Shown here piece by piece: positions 1 to 12,396 of a stretch of 64,000 nt of DNA. The stretch comes from Ancistrus triradiatus (taxonomy: Eukaryota; Chordata; Actinopteri; Siluriformes; Loricariidae): positions 1,554,551-1,618,550 of the forward strand of contig JAJAGP010000014.1 of NCBI GenBank assembly GCA_025084515.1, written 5' to 3'. The translations under genes and the position numbers were made by a program. The notes under the pieces are model-generated. The model ran no database searches and had not been told where the DNA came from. It worked only from the letters and a program-made list of their open reading frames with translations. Within the stretch, counting starts at the first letter, position 1. The number at the start of each line of letters is the position of its first letter.

Positions 1-1040
1 ATCTATAACAAAAATTCAAAACTGTTCCCTGGAACAGCATCTAAAGTAAAGACATTTGTACGGAACAGTTCCGCTTGGCTATTTCTTTCATTTTAGTAGT
101 TAAGCTTGAATTTCACACAACCAAATATGGAAATAAACTGACGTGGGTCAGGATACTAGCTTGTAACAAGCATATTCCTTTTACTTTTTATAGCCGACTT
201 TGATGTTTACAAAATAACCTTGGAAAAACTTGACCGTCATGCCTCGTCATGTCCTTACGATTTATTCTGAAAGACATAATACAAAGCCTGACTAATTTAA
301 CAATGCCATACCCACAGCGAATGCCACACCTGTGTCCATAGGATGCTTCTTGAAAATAGTTTCTTGTAAATAGCAACAGGTCTCTTTAGTGACCAACAAA
401 CCTCACTACACACTCTACAGCCATTTGAGCTCTTGGATTAATGTAGCATAAAACATGATCAAAGATTGAGTTGTGCAGAACATTGCGTTGTCTTAAAAGG
501 GTCAGAAGAAAGACACAAAATGTTGATGGTCCTGCCAGGCCAATACAGTGCTGAGCCTTGCCACCCCAGCGCCTGAAAGTGTACCGATTTGGCATATTAT
601 TGAATAAAGTAGCACACGGACTGAAATGCAATCCAATCATCAGCATAACCTGGCTCATCATTTAGAAATCGAGTTTGTTCCAGCCCTAATAAGTCCCTAC
701 ACATGGTTCTCCAGATGTATATCCCATTAGCAGATCACATCTGGCTGCACCCCCGCAACAAACCTAAGACTGGATATCATTTTCACACTAATATGGAGCA
801 ATTACGCTATTGGTAAACACCAAACTGCATTAATTATTAGTGCCGCGTTAGGAAGCAGTGACGCGGCTGATCTTGTTTGCAGTGTGCAGTGATGTCGGAT
901 TTCCTCAAAAGGTGTCTGCAGACGCATCTCTGAGAACATTCTCTTGCTCTTTATTATATTCTTTCAGCCTCAAAGGAACAGCCATGGAGCTCTTTCCCCC
1001 TTTGGCTAGAAGAGAAGACAAAGGACGGACCTATTTTTTC
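1..1040. other. Non-coding, nothing recognised
   Basis: Unique-looking AT-rich sequence with short fortuitous open frames only. No repeat family, RNA gene or exon signal could be supported. Confidence 0.5.
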
Positions 1041-1047
1041 GCCCCCT

Positions 1048-1107
1048 CACCCTCTCTCTCTCTCTCGCTCTCTCTCTCTCTGTCTTTATCTCTCTCGCCC
1101 TGCCTCT
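1048..1107. repeat. (CT)n-rich imperfect microsatellite
   Basis: Runs of TCTCTC interrupted by single-base changes. Both strands carry open frames across it (Ser/Leu on one, Glu/Arg on the other) that are products of the repeat, not genes. Confidence 0.85.
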
Positions 1108-1207
1108 CCTGTAAGCTGCATGGTGACCACGGCAATACATGCTGCATATGTTTTGTGCAAGATAAGAGCCCAACGGTCCCCACTGAGTAGGGCCTCAGGA
1201 AAGGCCA

Positions 1208-1208
<1 letters not shown>

Positions 1209-1240
<32 letters not shown>
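1209..1240. repeat. (CA)16 microsatellite
   Basis: Uninterrupted CA dinucleotides. It is followed 133 bp later by a GT array of opposite sense. Confidence 0.95.
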
Positions 1241-1241
<1 letters not shown>

Positions 1242-1366
1242 CAAACACCACTGACCATCTGTTAGAAGTCATGCTGTGTGAAAACACTCACAGGCAGACA
1301 ATACCAAGCACTGGCAGGCCAAGATTTGTAGAGCTGCACGCTCTATATCAGTGCGCACGCATGTGC

Positions 1367-1373
<7 letters not shown>

Positions 1374-1412
<39 letters not shown>
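1374..1412. repeat. (GT)19 microsatellite
   Basis: Uninterrupted TG/GT dinucleotides preceded by alternating purine-pyrimidine TGTGCATATATA. Opposite in sense to the CA array at 1209-1240. Confidence 0.95.
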
Positions 1413-1415
<3 letters not shown>

Positions 1416-2215
1416 GTGTACTGTAGGTTGTTAAAACTGGCCTATGTGACACAACAGACCTCCATAGTGCTGCTGATGAACTAGTGTGAACCGGTATGAT
1501 TGACAACCTTTATGTGCTCTGAACGTCAAACGTTTTCTGCACACTAAAAACGCAGGAACCAAGGATATAAAGGTTCATTTAAGTCCAATGAGAGACAGCC
1601 AGAACGTTAAATATTCAACTCTCTACACTGTACGGCTCTACAGAAGTCTACAGTGGAAAAAGGCCATAAGTAAAATGATTCTACTTTGCATTTTCCTTCA
1701 TTTCATCACATACATAACACACCTCAAGGTTTTGCAACAGCTACTTGAAGACCAAAGAAAATCAAGAAGCGCTGACTGCTATGGACGTTCCTCCAAAGTC
1801 GCCTCACCTAAACCCCACTGGGCATTTATGGGGGCACAGAAAGCGGAGCAGTTCAGTGCTGGATAACCTGCATCATCAGATTTGACACAAAACTTTAAAA
1901 AAAGTCCATGCAGCTCGAGTGCACACTGTCGTTACAACAAAAGGAGAACATACCAAATACTAATACATTCTGAAATGATGCATATTACGTATCTATATCT
2001 CAGAAATATGCATTAGTTACACAACAGGCTACAAACATTTTCTCTGTCATATGACTACATTATTTATTCACACGTCTTTAACAATTGCATTTGTTACTCC
2101 TAATGAATTCATTGCATTTTAGCTCCTATTTGACCCTAAAGAAACCGTTTCTCTATTAAAATAACCACACAGCCACACGGGTGGACAATATAATCTTCAA
2201 CAGAATGCACTTATT
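1413..2215. other. Non-coding, nothing recognised
   Basis: AT-rich sequence. The open frame from 1588 to 1866 (92 codons) shows no family resemblance and no splice or codon-use support. Confidence 0.45.
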
Positions 2216-2350
2216 ACAGTGGAACCTCAGAATACGAACTTAATTAATCCCAGAATCAAATGTTAATAGGATTAATCCCTTCCCGATGTCCAAAAAATTT
2301 TTCCGCCTTTATTCGTACTTCTTCTTTTGGGTTTTATTGGCATATCGTAT
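2216..2350 (+). mobile_element. Possible DNA-transposon/MITE end fragment
   Basis: Begins with ACAGTGGAACCTCAGAATAC, which resembles the terminal inverted repeats of small mariner-like elements common in fish (recognition from memory). No matching right end was found nearby, so this is a fragment at best. Confidence 0.3.
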
Positions 2351-2736
2351 TGGTACATTATCGACAAAATAATGTCAACGCAGGTCGAGAAACTTCAGTA
2401 TGGGCATATGGTACGGGTTATTAGAAGCACCAACACCACCCAAAATGTGAGTTTGAAGCTACCATGGTGTACTGGAGTGTAAGGTGTGTGTCAGGTCTTT
2501 TCATTGGGGGTTTGGAATGCTGTGTTTTACTGTAGCTACATAATGTGTGACTGCTGCCATCATCACAGGCCTGCACCCCCTACTGAGAGAGAGAGAGAAT
2601 ATAGGTGTACGTTTCCGTTTGATGGATCCTCCTGTGGCTCTGTGTGTGTTTGTGCTTCCTTAAAGGGCCTGTGTTTCAACATCATGCCACAATATTACAG
2701 CCAGAGAGACTGAGAGTAAAGGGAGAATACGATGGA

Positions 2737-2780
2737 GAGAGTGTATGTATGTATGTGTGTGTGTGTGTGTGTATGTGTGT
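2737..2780. repeat. Imperfect (GTAT/GT)n microsatellite
   Basis: TGTATGTATGTATG grading into pure GT. It encodes a spurious Cys-Val frame on the plus strand. Confidence 0.9.
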
Positions 2781-3626
2781 TAGAAGTGATCGAAGGTACA
2801 CTGAAAGGAAGAGAAAAGAATAGCAACACTGGCAGCTGTGGATTGAGTGTTGCACTCTTTCTTGTTGCTGAGGCCTGGAGGGCATTCATTAATCGGCAGT
2901 TGCAGTGGCACACACGCACATGCACACGCAAACGCACACACACTACACACTTCTGTCTCTGCTACCTCTCCCGCAGTGCAGCCAGAGCAACAATAAACAC
3001 AACAAAGATAGAATAAACACAGCCGTGGTGGCTGCCAAGAGGATCACACACACACACAGCATTTAAATAACAGGCCTGGCGTGTGTTTATCTCAGGCTAC
3101 CTTCACTACCTTCAGCAGATGTAGGTGTTTGCACTCAGGGTGGTTTAGCCGGAGACTGAGAGGCGACGAACTACATCACCTCAGCAATAAAAACACACAA
3201 ACACACGCCCACGACAGGCAGCACGCGCTATTTAAAGAGCCAAGCATGCAAAGTTCCATCATCTGGAGAGAAATAATGGCGAGGTGTTAATCAGCTGAGC
3301 ACTCTGGGATCTACACTGCCCCCTTCTGTTCACAACCTCAAAACACAGGTAGGCATGAGGTGCTGTGCAATGGAGAGAAAAAAAGAGGTTTATCTGATTG
3401 TGTTAACGGAATAAGTGCTGGGATAAATAAGGTGCTGCACAATTCCTTCGTTCACTGAACATCTCACATGCTCCAAACACGCACAGCCTTCCAAACCATC
3501 TATGTAGGTTCCTCAGTAAAATCAAGCAATCAATTAGCTTTGGTTTGTTTATAAACAAACAAATAGTTGCAATTCAAGTCAAATATTTCTAAATATTTCC
3601 AAAGTAAGGATGTAGAGTCCTCATAA

Positions 3627-3627
<1 letters not shown>

Positions 3628-3662
<35 letters not shown>
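3628..3662. repeat. (CA)17 microsatellite
   Basis: Pure CA run. Paired with the TG array 116 bp downstream in opposite sense. Confidence 0.95.
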
Positions 3663-3664
<2 letters not shown>

Positions 3665-3777
3665 AAGTACAAAGCAGCAGACTGCCTGAAGCGAGACAGT
3701 GTGTAATAATGTAATTGCCTTCTTCCAACACCTCCTCCATTTATTACTATACTAGCCATATGCTCTGCGATCTCACC

Positions 3778-3778
<1 letters not shown>

Positions 3779-3809
<31 letters not shown>
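3779..3809. repeat. (TG)15 microsatellite
   Basis: Pure TG run followed by a degenerate GT tail. Confidence 0.95.
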
Positions 3810-3812
<3 letters not shown>

Positions 3813-4489
3813 TGGTGTGTGCATTTGTTTTTGCAGTGCTTCTTCACCAAGGTCCATGTAGTTCATCTTCATCAAGACACTGCGCTAACGGCGTGCGATG
3901 TTTACGCCAGTCCAAACACAGACTCTTTTCCCGCACGCCCGTATCCTAGCAACCTGCATCCGAGCCCAGGAGCAGCTGGTGTAGAGGAAAGCGTCAGGTG
4001 TGATGTGATCGATTTCTGAGCGTGTGGCCAAAGCTCATACTGGCACAGGTTGCTGGAAAATCGCACGCACACACACAAACACACACCACGGAGCCGCCCA
4101 TTCCAGCGAGCCACGTTTAAAGCCGGGGCTTTGAGACGGAGAAAGTAACGATGCACAGTTCTGATCATGTCCAAACACTATGACCAAACCTAAAGACTTT
4201 CAGCATAATTCTGTTTCTTGAGCACGCATACTTTATTATTTATATTACAAAACACAAGGTAGGTTATTCACTGCAGAAGGCAACAAATGCACTGATGTAA
4301 TTATAGCAACGCCATATACACACCTAATGAAATCAAATCAAACTGCAATCCCAGAGTACTTAGCTAAGTAAAAATATAAAAGTATCAGACCTTAGATATG
4401 TCCACTGATTATATTACTATATATTAATACGCTTTATCTAAGTTTTACGCTGAATAAGTTTTATTTATAAAAGAAATACTGGAAACATT

Positions 4490-4700
4490 TCTGTTGTAGC
4501 TTCAGCATATATTAAATAATTGAGTGAACACATTACTTTTTTATTTCTGAAGAACAACAATTCAAAATAGTGTCATTTTCTTGTTTCAAAATAAAAGAGA
4601 AGCTTTAGATTTGGGAGTTTTAAACGTATAATGAATGTTGCACCATCTGGTGTTCAAAAAATGCAACTGCTTCAGATGGAATAATAAACAGAATGCACGT
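4490..4700. mobile_element. Fragment of 'GGGATGTAACGATGCAC' repeat family (internal part)
   Basis: Positions about 4538-4585 (TTTTTTATTTCTGAAGAACA and onward) are nearly identical to 49629-49676, which lies inside a repeat copy starting at about 49464. Both are AT-rich and non-coding. Shared internal sequence shows common descent; element class is unknown. Confidence 0.5.
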
Positions 4701-5067
4701 GTCTTTATCAGTCTACGACTCATGACTGTTTTGCCTTATATAAAAATCATCACATACAGAGTGATTTCAATTAAGAAGTGACAGACACAAATCCTAACCC
4801 ACAACAGCTAACTAGTGAAAATACTACTAAGTTGAAAGATGCAGATTTATCATGCATTTCATTTCTAAAACATGAAACAAAAGCCAAAATAAATTTCAGA
4901 AAATGCTCTCTCATGTTGCTGCCCCTCATGGCCACATGGTAGGTAGTCAGATCCCATTATTATACACTCTACTTACAATAAATGTTACAGCTTGTAATAT
5001 AATATATTTAGTACTTCTTGTACACTGTCTTATGGGCTTTGCTCTATACGTTTAGCCCATGGACAAT

Positions 5068-5245
5068 TTCTGTGGTGCGGCAGTTAAGGTAGTGGACAAT
5101 TAATCCGAAACGAGGGTTAATTGAGGGTTCGTGACCCAGCGCTGCCCAGCAGTCACTGTTAGGTGCTTGAGCGAGACTCTTAACCTTGAATTGCTGTCAA
5201 ACCTTCACATGTATCTTGTAAGACAGCCATAAAAGCGGCAAAGTC
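5068..5245 (+). mobile_element. Decayed tRNA-derived SINE (type 1)
   Basis: GCAGTTAAGGTAGTGGACAA, followed by a GGTTCGTGACCC B-box-like stretch, then a body resembling 'CACTGTTAGGTGCTTGAGC' and 'CTTAACCTTGAATTGCTG'. The same order of blocks occurs at about 22000-22170 and 42190-42330, and in reverse at 13107-13304. Too diverged to be an active tRNA or SINE. Confidence 0.6.
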
Positions 5246-5437
5246 ACACCGGATACGTGCGTCCGCTAATCGTTATAAACGTACATGTAAACCTTACGTG
5301 TGTGTAACTGCATGACCTGGTAACCAGGAGCGTGCTGAACTGTAGAGCAAGCAGGTGTTGATCCAGTCTGTGGAACACATGCTAATGCTATTAACACTGA
5401 CCCGGACACACACCATGAGCACCAACCCAGCTGTGCT

Positions 5438-5438
<1 letters not shown>

Positions 5439-5469
<31 letters not shown>
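5439..5469. repeat. (CA)15 microsatellite
   Basis: Pure CA run. Shorter CA runs follow at 5581-5594 and 5647-5668. Confidence 0.95.
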
Positions 5470-5471
<2 letters not shown>

Positions 5472-6404
5472 ATGCATGCCTATACACACAGTCACACACC
5501 TGCTCTGACTCCACTGGTGCCGCTGAGTCTGTAGAATCAGCCAAATTACTTCCAGAGAAGTGCTGTTAAATGAAAACCAAACACACACACACACTCGGTG
5601 GCTAATGAAACGGCTGAACTACAGGAGACGCTGTACACACAGCCCAGACACACACACACACACACACTGGGCTTCAAGTGAAAGCTACTTCTTAGCAGGA
5701 TGTATTCAGTCCCGAGGTAAAGCCTTTCCCATTCAGAAGGCAGTGTTCCAGAAAAGCTTCAACAAACACGGCAAACCAAACTGCCACCCTGACCAACCAG
5801 CCGTGGTGGTGTTTGTAGTCTGCAAACTTGCTAAAATAATGCAACCTTACAGCTCGGCTACTTGCTAGCTTCCTAGGTCGCTTATTTTAGCACTGGAGCT
5901 TGAGGTCAAACTTGTATTGATCTGTGTTCTTGATTTCTGCATCTAATGCAATTCCAGTTTTGAACCCTAGATGGCACATACTCAGACGCATGTCCTGCCC
6001 TCGGTGAGAATCCTCATTTCTTTTAATTGCAGGGCGCCAAAGTTTCTTTGTGTTTACATTTTTATACAAGAAAAGTACACTTCAGAAATAAAAAGAAATG
6101 TTTTTAACCCAGTTACATTTAAGATAATTCCTTTATTGTCATCGAACAGTTATACAATGAAATTAGGATTGCTGCTCCAGAAAAGTGCAATTCTACACAA
6201 AAACGTCAGTGAAGCTACAAAGACTTTGCTCTTCAAGATTAGTATTGGACTGACAGAATAACAGGAAATGCTGAATATTAGAAATATTGTACAGAGGTAT
6301 AGCACTGATAGAATAGGGCATTTTGTTTACAATTTTAAGCATAATGTTTATAGTAATGTATTAAAGTATTACTGTTAAAAAACTTACCCAAGAAAATGTG
6401 CATT

Positions 6405-6529
6405 GTTTTCATTAGTTACACTACAGAAATAAAAAAAGGGATGTCTTTTGTCAAATGTACAATCAATAATCGTAAGAAAATCGAATCGTGAATTGAATCG
6501 AATCGTGATCAGAGTGCATCGTTACACCC
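6405..6529. mobile_element. Terminal part of 'GGGATGTAACGATGCAC' repeat family
   Basis: Ends with CAGAGTGCATCGTTACACCC (about 6509-6528), the reverse complement of the end seen at about 49464 (GGGATGTAACGATACACTCT). It is preceded by GAATCG-rich sequence. The paired inverted ends indicate a small terminal-inverted-repeat DNA element. Confidence 0.55.
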
Positions 6530-6784
6530 CAGTATATGAATAATAATGCTACTAATACTAATAACAACAACAGCAACACTGCACGTCTGAAAGCTTGACA
6601 TTTTAAAAGCTACAGCGCCCTCTTTCAAGGATGTTGGAAATAACACTGGTTTACTAATGATGTCTGCTACTCTCAAGTCCATTTTTGTACAACTTTAATA
6701 ATCTTTTTAACATTAAAACTCTTTTAAAATGTGTGCTTAAACTAGATAGAGCATTCAGATTTCGTTTTTCAGGCAAACTGATGG

Positions 6785-6786
<2 letters not shown>

Positions 6787-6823
<37 letters not shown>
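6787..6823. repeat. (CA)18 microsatellite
   Basis: Pure CA run. Confidence 0.95.
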
Positions 6824-6825
<2 letters not shown>

Positions 6826-6929
6826 ACTTAAAATACATAACCTGTGTAACTCAAAGCAAGTATTTTGGCTCTTTTGTTTTTACGTATAAAAGTTTTTGTT
6901 TTTGTTAAGAAAAAAGGAAAAAGCAGTTA

Positions 6930-7115
6930 AAGATGTGAGGACCAGAAAACCAGTCCTCGCAAGTCAAAATTCCTGGTTTTTCTATCATTGTAAGGACATT
7001 TGGTCCTCACAAGTACAGCAGGACAAGGTACACACACACAGATAATGGATTACTGTAGCTTATTAATGCCACACCTAACCCTGACCTTAACCTCAGTAAC
7101 CAAGGGCATCTTTTG
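6930..7115. repeat. 'GGACATTTGGTCCTCAC' interspersed repeat copy
   Basis: Contains GTAAGGACATTTGGTCCTCA, then CCTAACCCTGACCTTAACCTCAGTAAC. The same phrases recur in reverse sense at 60295-60450 and in the tandem array at 53.6-54.6 kb. In all these places it sits next to CA/GT arrays, suggesting that the element brings or seeds a dinucleotide tail. Confidence 0.6.
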
Positions 7116-7157
7116 TCTCCTGTGTTTTATGGTTCTCCACAATGACATATAAACTTG

Positions 7158-7158
<1 letters not shown>

Positions 7159-7192
<34 letters not shown>
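7159..7192. repeat. (CA)17 microsatellite
   Basis: Pure CA run beside the GGACATTTGGTC repeat. Confidence 0.95.
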
Positions 7193-7194
<2 letters not shown>

Positions 7195-7321
7195 GACCTT
7201 TCCTAAGCACAGGGATGTTAGCGCTGTTCATTAGAGGGTACAGGGACAGAACACATGTTTCTCATCAGGTCCATTTCCACACAGCAGCCAGAGGCATGCT
7301 GTGAGAGAGAAGCAGACTGCA

Positions 7322-7324
<3 letters not shown>

Positions 7325-7364
<40 letters not shown>
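7325..7364. repeat. (CA)20 microsatellite
   Basis: Pure CA run followed by AAACAAACAAGCAGGCAGACAG. Confidence 0.95.
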
Positions 7365-7369
<5 letters not shown>

Positions 7370-7559
7370 AACAAGCAGGCAGACAGCCTGGAGAGCTGCA
7401 AAACGACGTCACCTTCTTAACAAGCGGTACCTACGAATAAAACATGAACATCCATGAATGTTTGAGTGACGTGAGAGAACATTTGTGAGAAAGAAATCAG
7501 TCGCCATCCTCCACGTGGCTTTAATGGTAGCAGCTGACTGCTAGCATGTTACTATTAAT

Positions 7560-7583
7560 CTGTGTGTGTGTGTGTGTGTGTGT
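7560..7583. repeat. (TG)12 microsatellite
   Basis: Pure TG run, opposite in sense to the CA array ending at 7364. Confidence 0.95.
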
Positions 7584-8814
7584 CCTGTGAGTTAAACTGT
7601 GTGGTTTTCTTTTGTTTTTACTGCATGCTTGTTTCACTGAGACATTCTTAACAAAGAACTGCTGTTACAGTGTTGGCTGTGACAATGCCAGTGTGTGTGT
7701 CCACAGAGCTACAACACTCGAGGAAATAGGAATATGGTGAATTCAGGCATCGGGCAACTGGGTATCAGGTGCTGGTACATTTTATAGGCAGTTCCTAAAA
7801 TGATTCCATACTGCTTTAATGATATGGTTAGCGATGAAAGGTTTCCAAGTTGGATCTTTTTGAAGAATGACTGTGCAAAAGTGAAAATGATGATTCAGAG
7901 AAACAATAATTATTTGGCATGTATGACTAGACTGATATTTTTGAACTTTCAGTGGTGCCTCGTTCAGGGTACATGCTCATCTGCACCCTGCTCGTCCTGA
8001 ACTCCACCATCAAGACCACGGACAGGACAGGTGAGATTAAACAGTGAAATAAATTAAGAACATGTACATAAAATTTCTTTGAGGAAGATGAATAAAGTCT
8101 GATCTTCTCTTATCACATATCCATTGCCTTATGGGTTTAGGGTTGAAATCCCAGTAAGTGTCACTGTTAGGCCCTCAAGAAAAGTTCATTATTCTTAGAA
8201 TATGTGCAAACTATTTATACAGTCTCAAAAAAAAGGAATGTGCTAAATGCACAAGCCTTCACAGTTAAATGAACAATTTATTTTTCACTATTTAGTACGT
8301 CCACATTTTGCCCTTGTTGCAGCTCCAAATTTGACAAAGTCTTAAAGAACGTTTGTATCGTCTATTTCTTGAGCCAAACAATTGTAAATACATTTAATTA
8401 TTGATGTTGGGCCTTTGAGGTAGCCAGGCCATTGTTCTGAGTACACCAACAGCTTCTTTGTTTATGTACACCTTATCTTCCCTGCACTGCGCTTCCTGAT
8501 CAAACTTCCTTCTGGAACGCACATCATACAGGCACGACAGGGAGGGGATGCCAGTCAGGAGATCTATGCCAACAATACCGTGTCGACTCTGTTCTTGAAA
8601 AAGTGCGGTTAGAACCATAAAAAACACAAAAACTGTTTTTGCACATGTGAAAGTCTACGTAACGGGTAAACGACTGATTAAACGTTTTGTGGATAGAAGG
8701 GTATCTCTAGCAGCCCTGTGCATTTTTCCTCTACCTGCATCTTTAACACATTTTGTGCACACACAGCCTTCTAAAGACATCTGGAGCCAGATCGGTACTA
8801 AACCACTTCCATTT
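7584..8814. other. Non-coding; a weak SINE scrap only
   Basis: Positions about 8135-8190 (GGGTTGAAATCCC, CACTGTTAGGCCCTCAAG) match the body of the type 1 SINE. The open frame at 8394-8627 on the minus strand looked transposon-like in style, but no motif could be confirmed. Confidence 0.4.
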
Positions 8815-9092
8815 GTGCTACCTTCCTTCCTTCCCTTCCTCGCTCGCGTTGTCTCTCCTCATTCTCTCTGTGTTTTTTCACACCTCTGCCTTTTCCTTGC
8901 TATCTTTCTGTTTTTCACACCTGGCTGCGATTTTAGTGCCACAGCTCCCTGCGCAATTTAATAATCACATAAACCCGGAGCTACGCCTCGGTAACTGATT
9001 TACAAAAGCCTTTTCTTCCTGGTGTTCCACTTTCTTGTTTTCCGTCTTTGCACCATGCTATCTTCTTGCTTCTCTCTCTCTCTCTCTCATGC
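8815..9092. repeat. Pyrimidine-rich low-complexity tract
   Basis: Long T/C-rich stretch with CCTTCCTTCC and a (TC)n block near 9070-9090. It gives rise to two overlapping spurious open frames on the plus strand. Confidence 0.6.
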
Positions 9093-9355
9093 TTGCATCC
9101 ATACCAGCCCAGAGCACATGTTCGCTCGCTTAGTACCATCGATTTCTCTTTAAATCAATAACGTTCTGTCCAGTGATGCACTATAGGCGTGCCTACCAAA
9201 TCCTCACAGGCCTCTTCATGGCTTTATATAGAATTACATCACGAACAAAGCTCTGCTCAGAAGAATACACAGTAGGATGTTTTTACAGTAATTGAACTAC
9301 ACCCAGGTTTGACCGAACCTTAGGCGCAAACCTCTCTAGAGCGGTCATTAAAACA

Positions 9356-9358
<3 letters not shown>

Positions 9359-9388
<30 letters not shown>
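9359..9388. repeat. (AC)15 microsatellite
   Basis: Pure AC run. Confidence 0.95.
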
Positions 9389-9390
<2 letters not shown>

Positions 9391-10911
9391 AAGCAGAGCC
9401 AAAGTCAGAGGCAGCGGATCATAAACCCCACTACTGGCCGAGCGTCAAGGTAAACAAAGTTTAGTGTCAAGGAGGGAGAGAGCAGCGTCTCAGAGTCCGG
9501 TTCAGCCGTGTTTACCTCCTCCAGTCCAAACATGAGAAGACATCATCCAGCTTCCTCATCCTCACACCTACACAGCCACACACACACAACGCATCAGTGT
9601 GCTAACTCCAGTACGGACCCAGGGTAAACACAGTGATTAGTTCAGACATATGTAGCGGTAGTGTTAAGCTGAGATTACACTACTCAAAAGTAGGCTCTGA
9701 GAGCCTTTTTATAGGGTAGCGCTATAAGAGATGCACTTGTACCCCCTCTTGTGGCGAGACCCAATATCTAAACAGACCACACCTGTAATCTTTTGCATAT
9801 CTGCCCGAGACAGAACCGCACGCTGAGCTTTGCAGCAATCCCACATTTCAATCTGGGGGCACTATTTTTCGTCCATGAGTATATTTCGATATTCCCCGCC
9901 CTCCAGAGGCCAGAGGGAACAAAAGCTATCGAGGGTTTCAGATAACAGTGAAAGCACCACACACCACTGAAAACACACTTCTCTCCAAGGATTGCCTGGC
10001 ATGTTTTAACCACATGATAAGAAGATGGATTCAGTCCGTGCCAACTGTGTTTAAACTACAACTGTGTGTACAGACCTATCTGTATACCTACGTGTTTTGT
10101 TGTGTCTGTAGTTCTGTATCGCTCTCACTATGTGTGTCCGTACGAGCGTCTCTACACACGCGTTTACGTATTTATGCGCGAGGCTGTACGTAGGCGGGCG
10201 ACGAGACTGGAAGAGCAACAAAGAGCGAGGCAGAAGACAAAGACAGCATATGGCCAGAGCAGCAAAGCTTGTAAATTAACCATAAAGGGGGAGATTAGAT
10301 AATGAATGTGCGCTCGCAGGCACCGGGGAGCCACTGCGGACTGCACCACCTCCGCCCCGCAACAGGGGACTCTACGCTCGTTCCTAGTAATGAATTATAA
10401 ATGCACAGTACATATGTAGTAAGTGTAAATAATAAAATGTGGCCTTGTTGGATATGTGACGGCTGGACGTTAGACAGACCTTCGCCCTTGGTCGGGGATT
10501 CGGCGTCCTATTATGGACGCCACCCTGCACGGTGGACCGGTCTGTTTCAAATCAGCCAGCTGCTACAGGGCATGTGGAGTGCTATCTCTCTAATGTCAGT
10601 GGGATTACTGTACCCCTCCTTTCTTCGTCCTGTCCACACACACACACACACTTCACTGCTCCCACACCCAAACCCACTTGTTGCAGTGTTATTATCTAAT
10701 CGCTATTCACACAAAATTTCTATAATACAGAAACCCCAAAATACAAAATATATTAGTGCATGTTTAGCCTGCTCAGTAAAGCATGCATAATTATACCAAG
10801 GGTTAGAAGTAGGAGAGGAGAAAGACTGCACTATAAAAATGTGTTCTGTAAACTGTACAGTTTAGAATGATTAATCTACCTAGTAGCTTCTGAAGTACCT
10901 ATTCCTCATAT
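9389..10911. other. Non-coding, nothing recognised
   Basis: Several short open frames on both strands (for example 10401-10790) contain no recognisable domain and overlap CA-rich sequence. No gene can be supported. Confidence 0.45.
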
Positions 10912-11658
10912 AAACAGTAAACAGAAGCGATAATCGGTTGACAATCGGTTGATAATAATCTGATTACTCAAGAGATCATGTAAACAGCATAATCCGATTT
11001 CCTAGATTGGATTAAGTCCTAGAAATCAGTAATCAGATTTTAACGCATGTATAATTTACTCTGATTTCAATCGGTTTCTCAGTCAGCTTCACCCAAACAT
11101 AACCTGGAAGTGACTAGCAGAATCAAACCGGTTGCCAGGTCTAAGCAACATTGGGCTTATTTTTCTATAAAGTCACCTACAAATATTGATCCTTGCAGGT
11201 TGCCGATTTTTGGGGCTTGTTTCAGAAGGGTAGTTGCTTATTTGGTTTTGTCTCCTGATCTCGCCTCTCTCTCTCCAATATTGGTGCACATAAGTTTTGT
11301 TCAACTGCTAAAGTTAGAAGTAAAATATACATTATTTCTATTTTTTCCAACTGGGCTTGTTTCTATGGACACATTATCTGGCAACCCTGGAATTAAATGC
11401 AGCACCTGTGAAACGGCTACCAAAAACTTTTGGGGAGACTCTGAAATGCAGTATATGCTTGAGGAAATTAAGAATTTGAACATTCCTCATCTAGCTGGTA
11501 GCAAACTTTGAAACGGAGACATTTTTCTGTCGGATTATAGCCTGGTTGCAAAGTAGAAACCCGGAGTTTTCCCGTTATAAGTCCATGTAAACTCGTTGAC
11601 CAGACTACTGACAAAATCTGATTGTTATTTAGTGCATGTAAACATACTCAGTGTTAAA
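10912..11658 (+). mobile_element. 'GTTTACATG' interspersed family, copy 1
   Basis: Bounded by GATAATCGG-rich sequence and GTGCATGTAAACATACTCAG. It shares a block at 11378-11470 (CTGGCAACCCTGGAATTAAA, GAGACTCTGAAATGCAGTAT) with copy 2 at 23362-23450 and, in reverse, with copy 3 at 40226-40298. The TTGCAAAGTAGAAA segment near 11550 is also shared with copy 3. The 133-codon open frame at 11110-11511 is inside the repeat and is not conserved as a reading frame. Probably a non-autonomous DNA element; class unknown. Confidence 0.65.
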
Positions 11659-11910
11659 ACTCGTCCCAATGAAGCTATAGAGCACCAACCTTACCTGTAG
11701 TTGCACTGTACCACAGTTCCACTTTTGGGGCCTTGAGCAAGGCCATTTTACCTGCTCAAGAAATTGTCACAACAATAGCAATACACAAAATATTTAGGGA
11801 TAATTTGAGGATTTTTACAAAAAAATCAAAGCATTTACCTAAATAAAAACTGCAAAAGCAAGGTTGCCATTATGGAAGGACCTCACAAATACAGCAGTAC
11901 AAACAAGTAA

Positions 11911-11913
<3 letters not shown>

Positions 11914-11970
<57 letters not shown>
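11914..11970. repeat. (TG)28 microsatellite
   Basis: Long pure TG run, opposite in sense to the CA array 112 bp downstream. Confidence 0.95.
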
Positions 11971-11971
<1 letters not shown>

Positions 11972-12082
11972 ACCTCTCCTGGCCGTTTCACCAGTCAACC
12001 TGCAAACAATCAATCTGGAGCCCTGAACACAACAAGGTGCTAAAGAGAGGTAATCCTTAGAGACTGGATCCTATTACACGGC

Positions 12083-12124
<42 letters not shown>
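12083..12124. repeat. (CA)21 microsatellite
   Basis: Pure CA run. Confidence 0.95.
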
Positions 12125-12126
<2 letters not shown>

Positions 12127-12360
12127 AGCAGGTTTCTCCATGTCGACTCACATAACACACCAGTGTTGTTTTACACTGTACAGCTTTCCATTTTTGGACC
12201 TCACACACCCTTACGTCATGTCCGAGAGGTGTTTACCTCAGGGGTGACCCGATCCTCTATAATAAGAACGCTAATGAGTAAGGACTGCATCCTATAGACC
12301 AGAGATGTACTGAAATTATCACTGTAATTACCATGCAGACACAGCAGACACTCCCAGCAC

Positions 12361-12362
<2 letters not shown>

Positions 12363-12394
<32 letters not shown>
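12363..12394. repeat. (AC)16 microsatellite
   Basis: Pure AC run. Confidence 0.95.
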
Positions 12395-12396
<2 letters not shown>

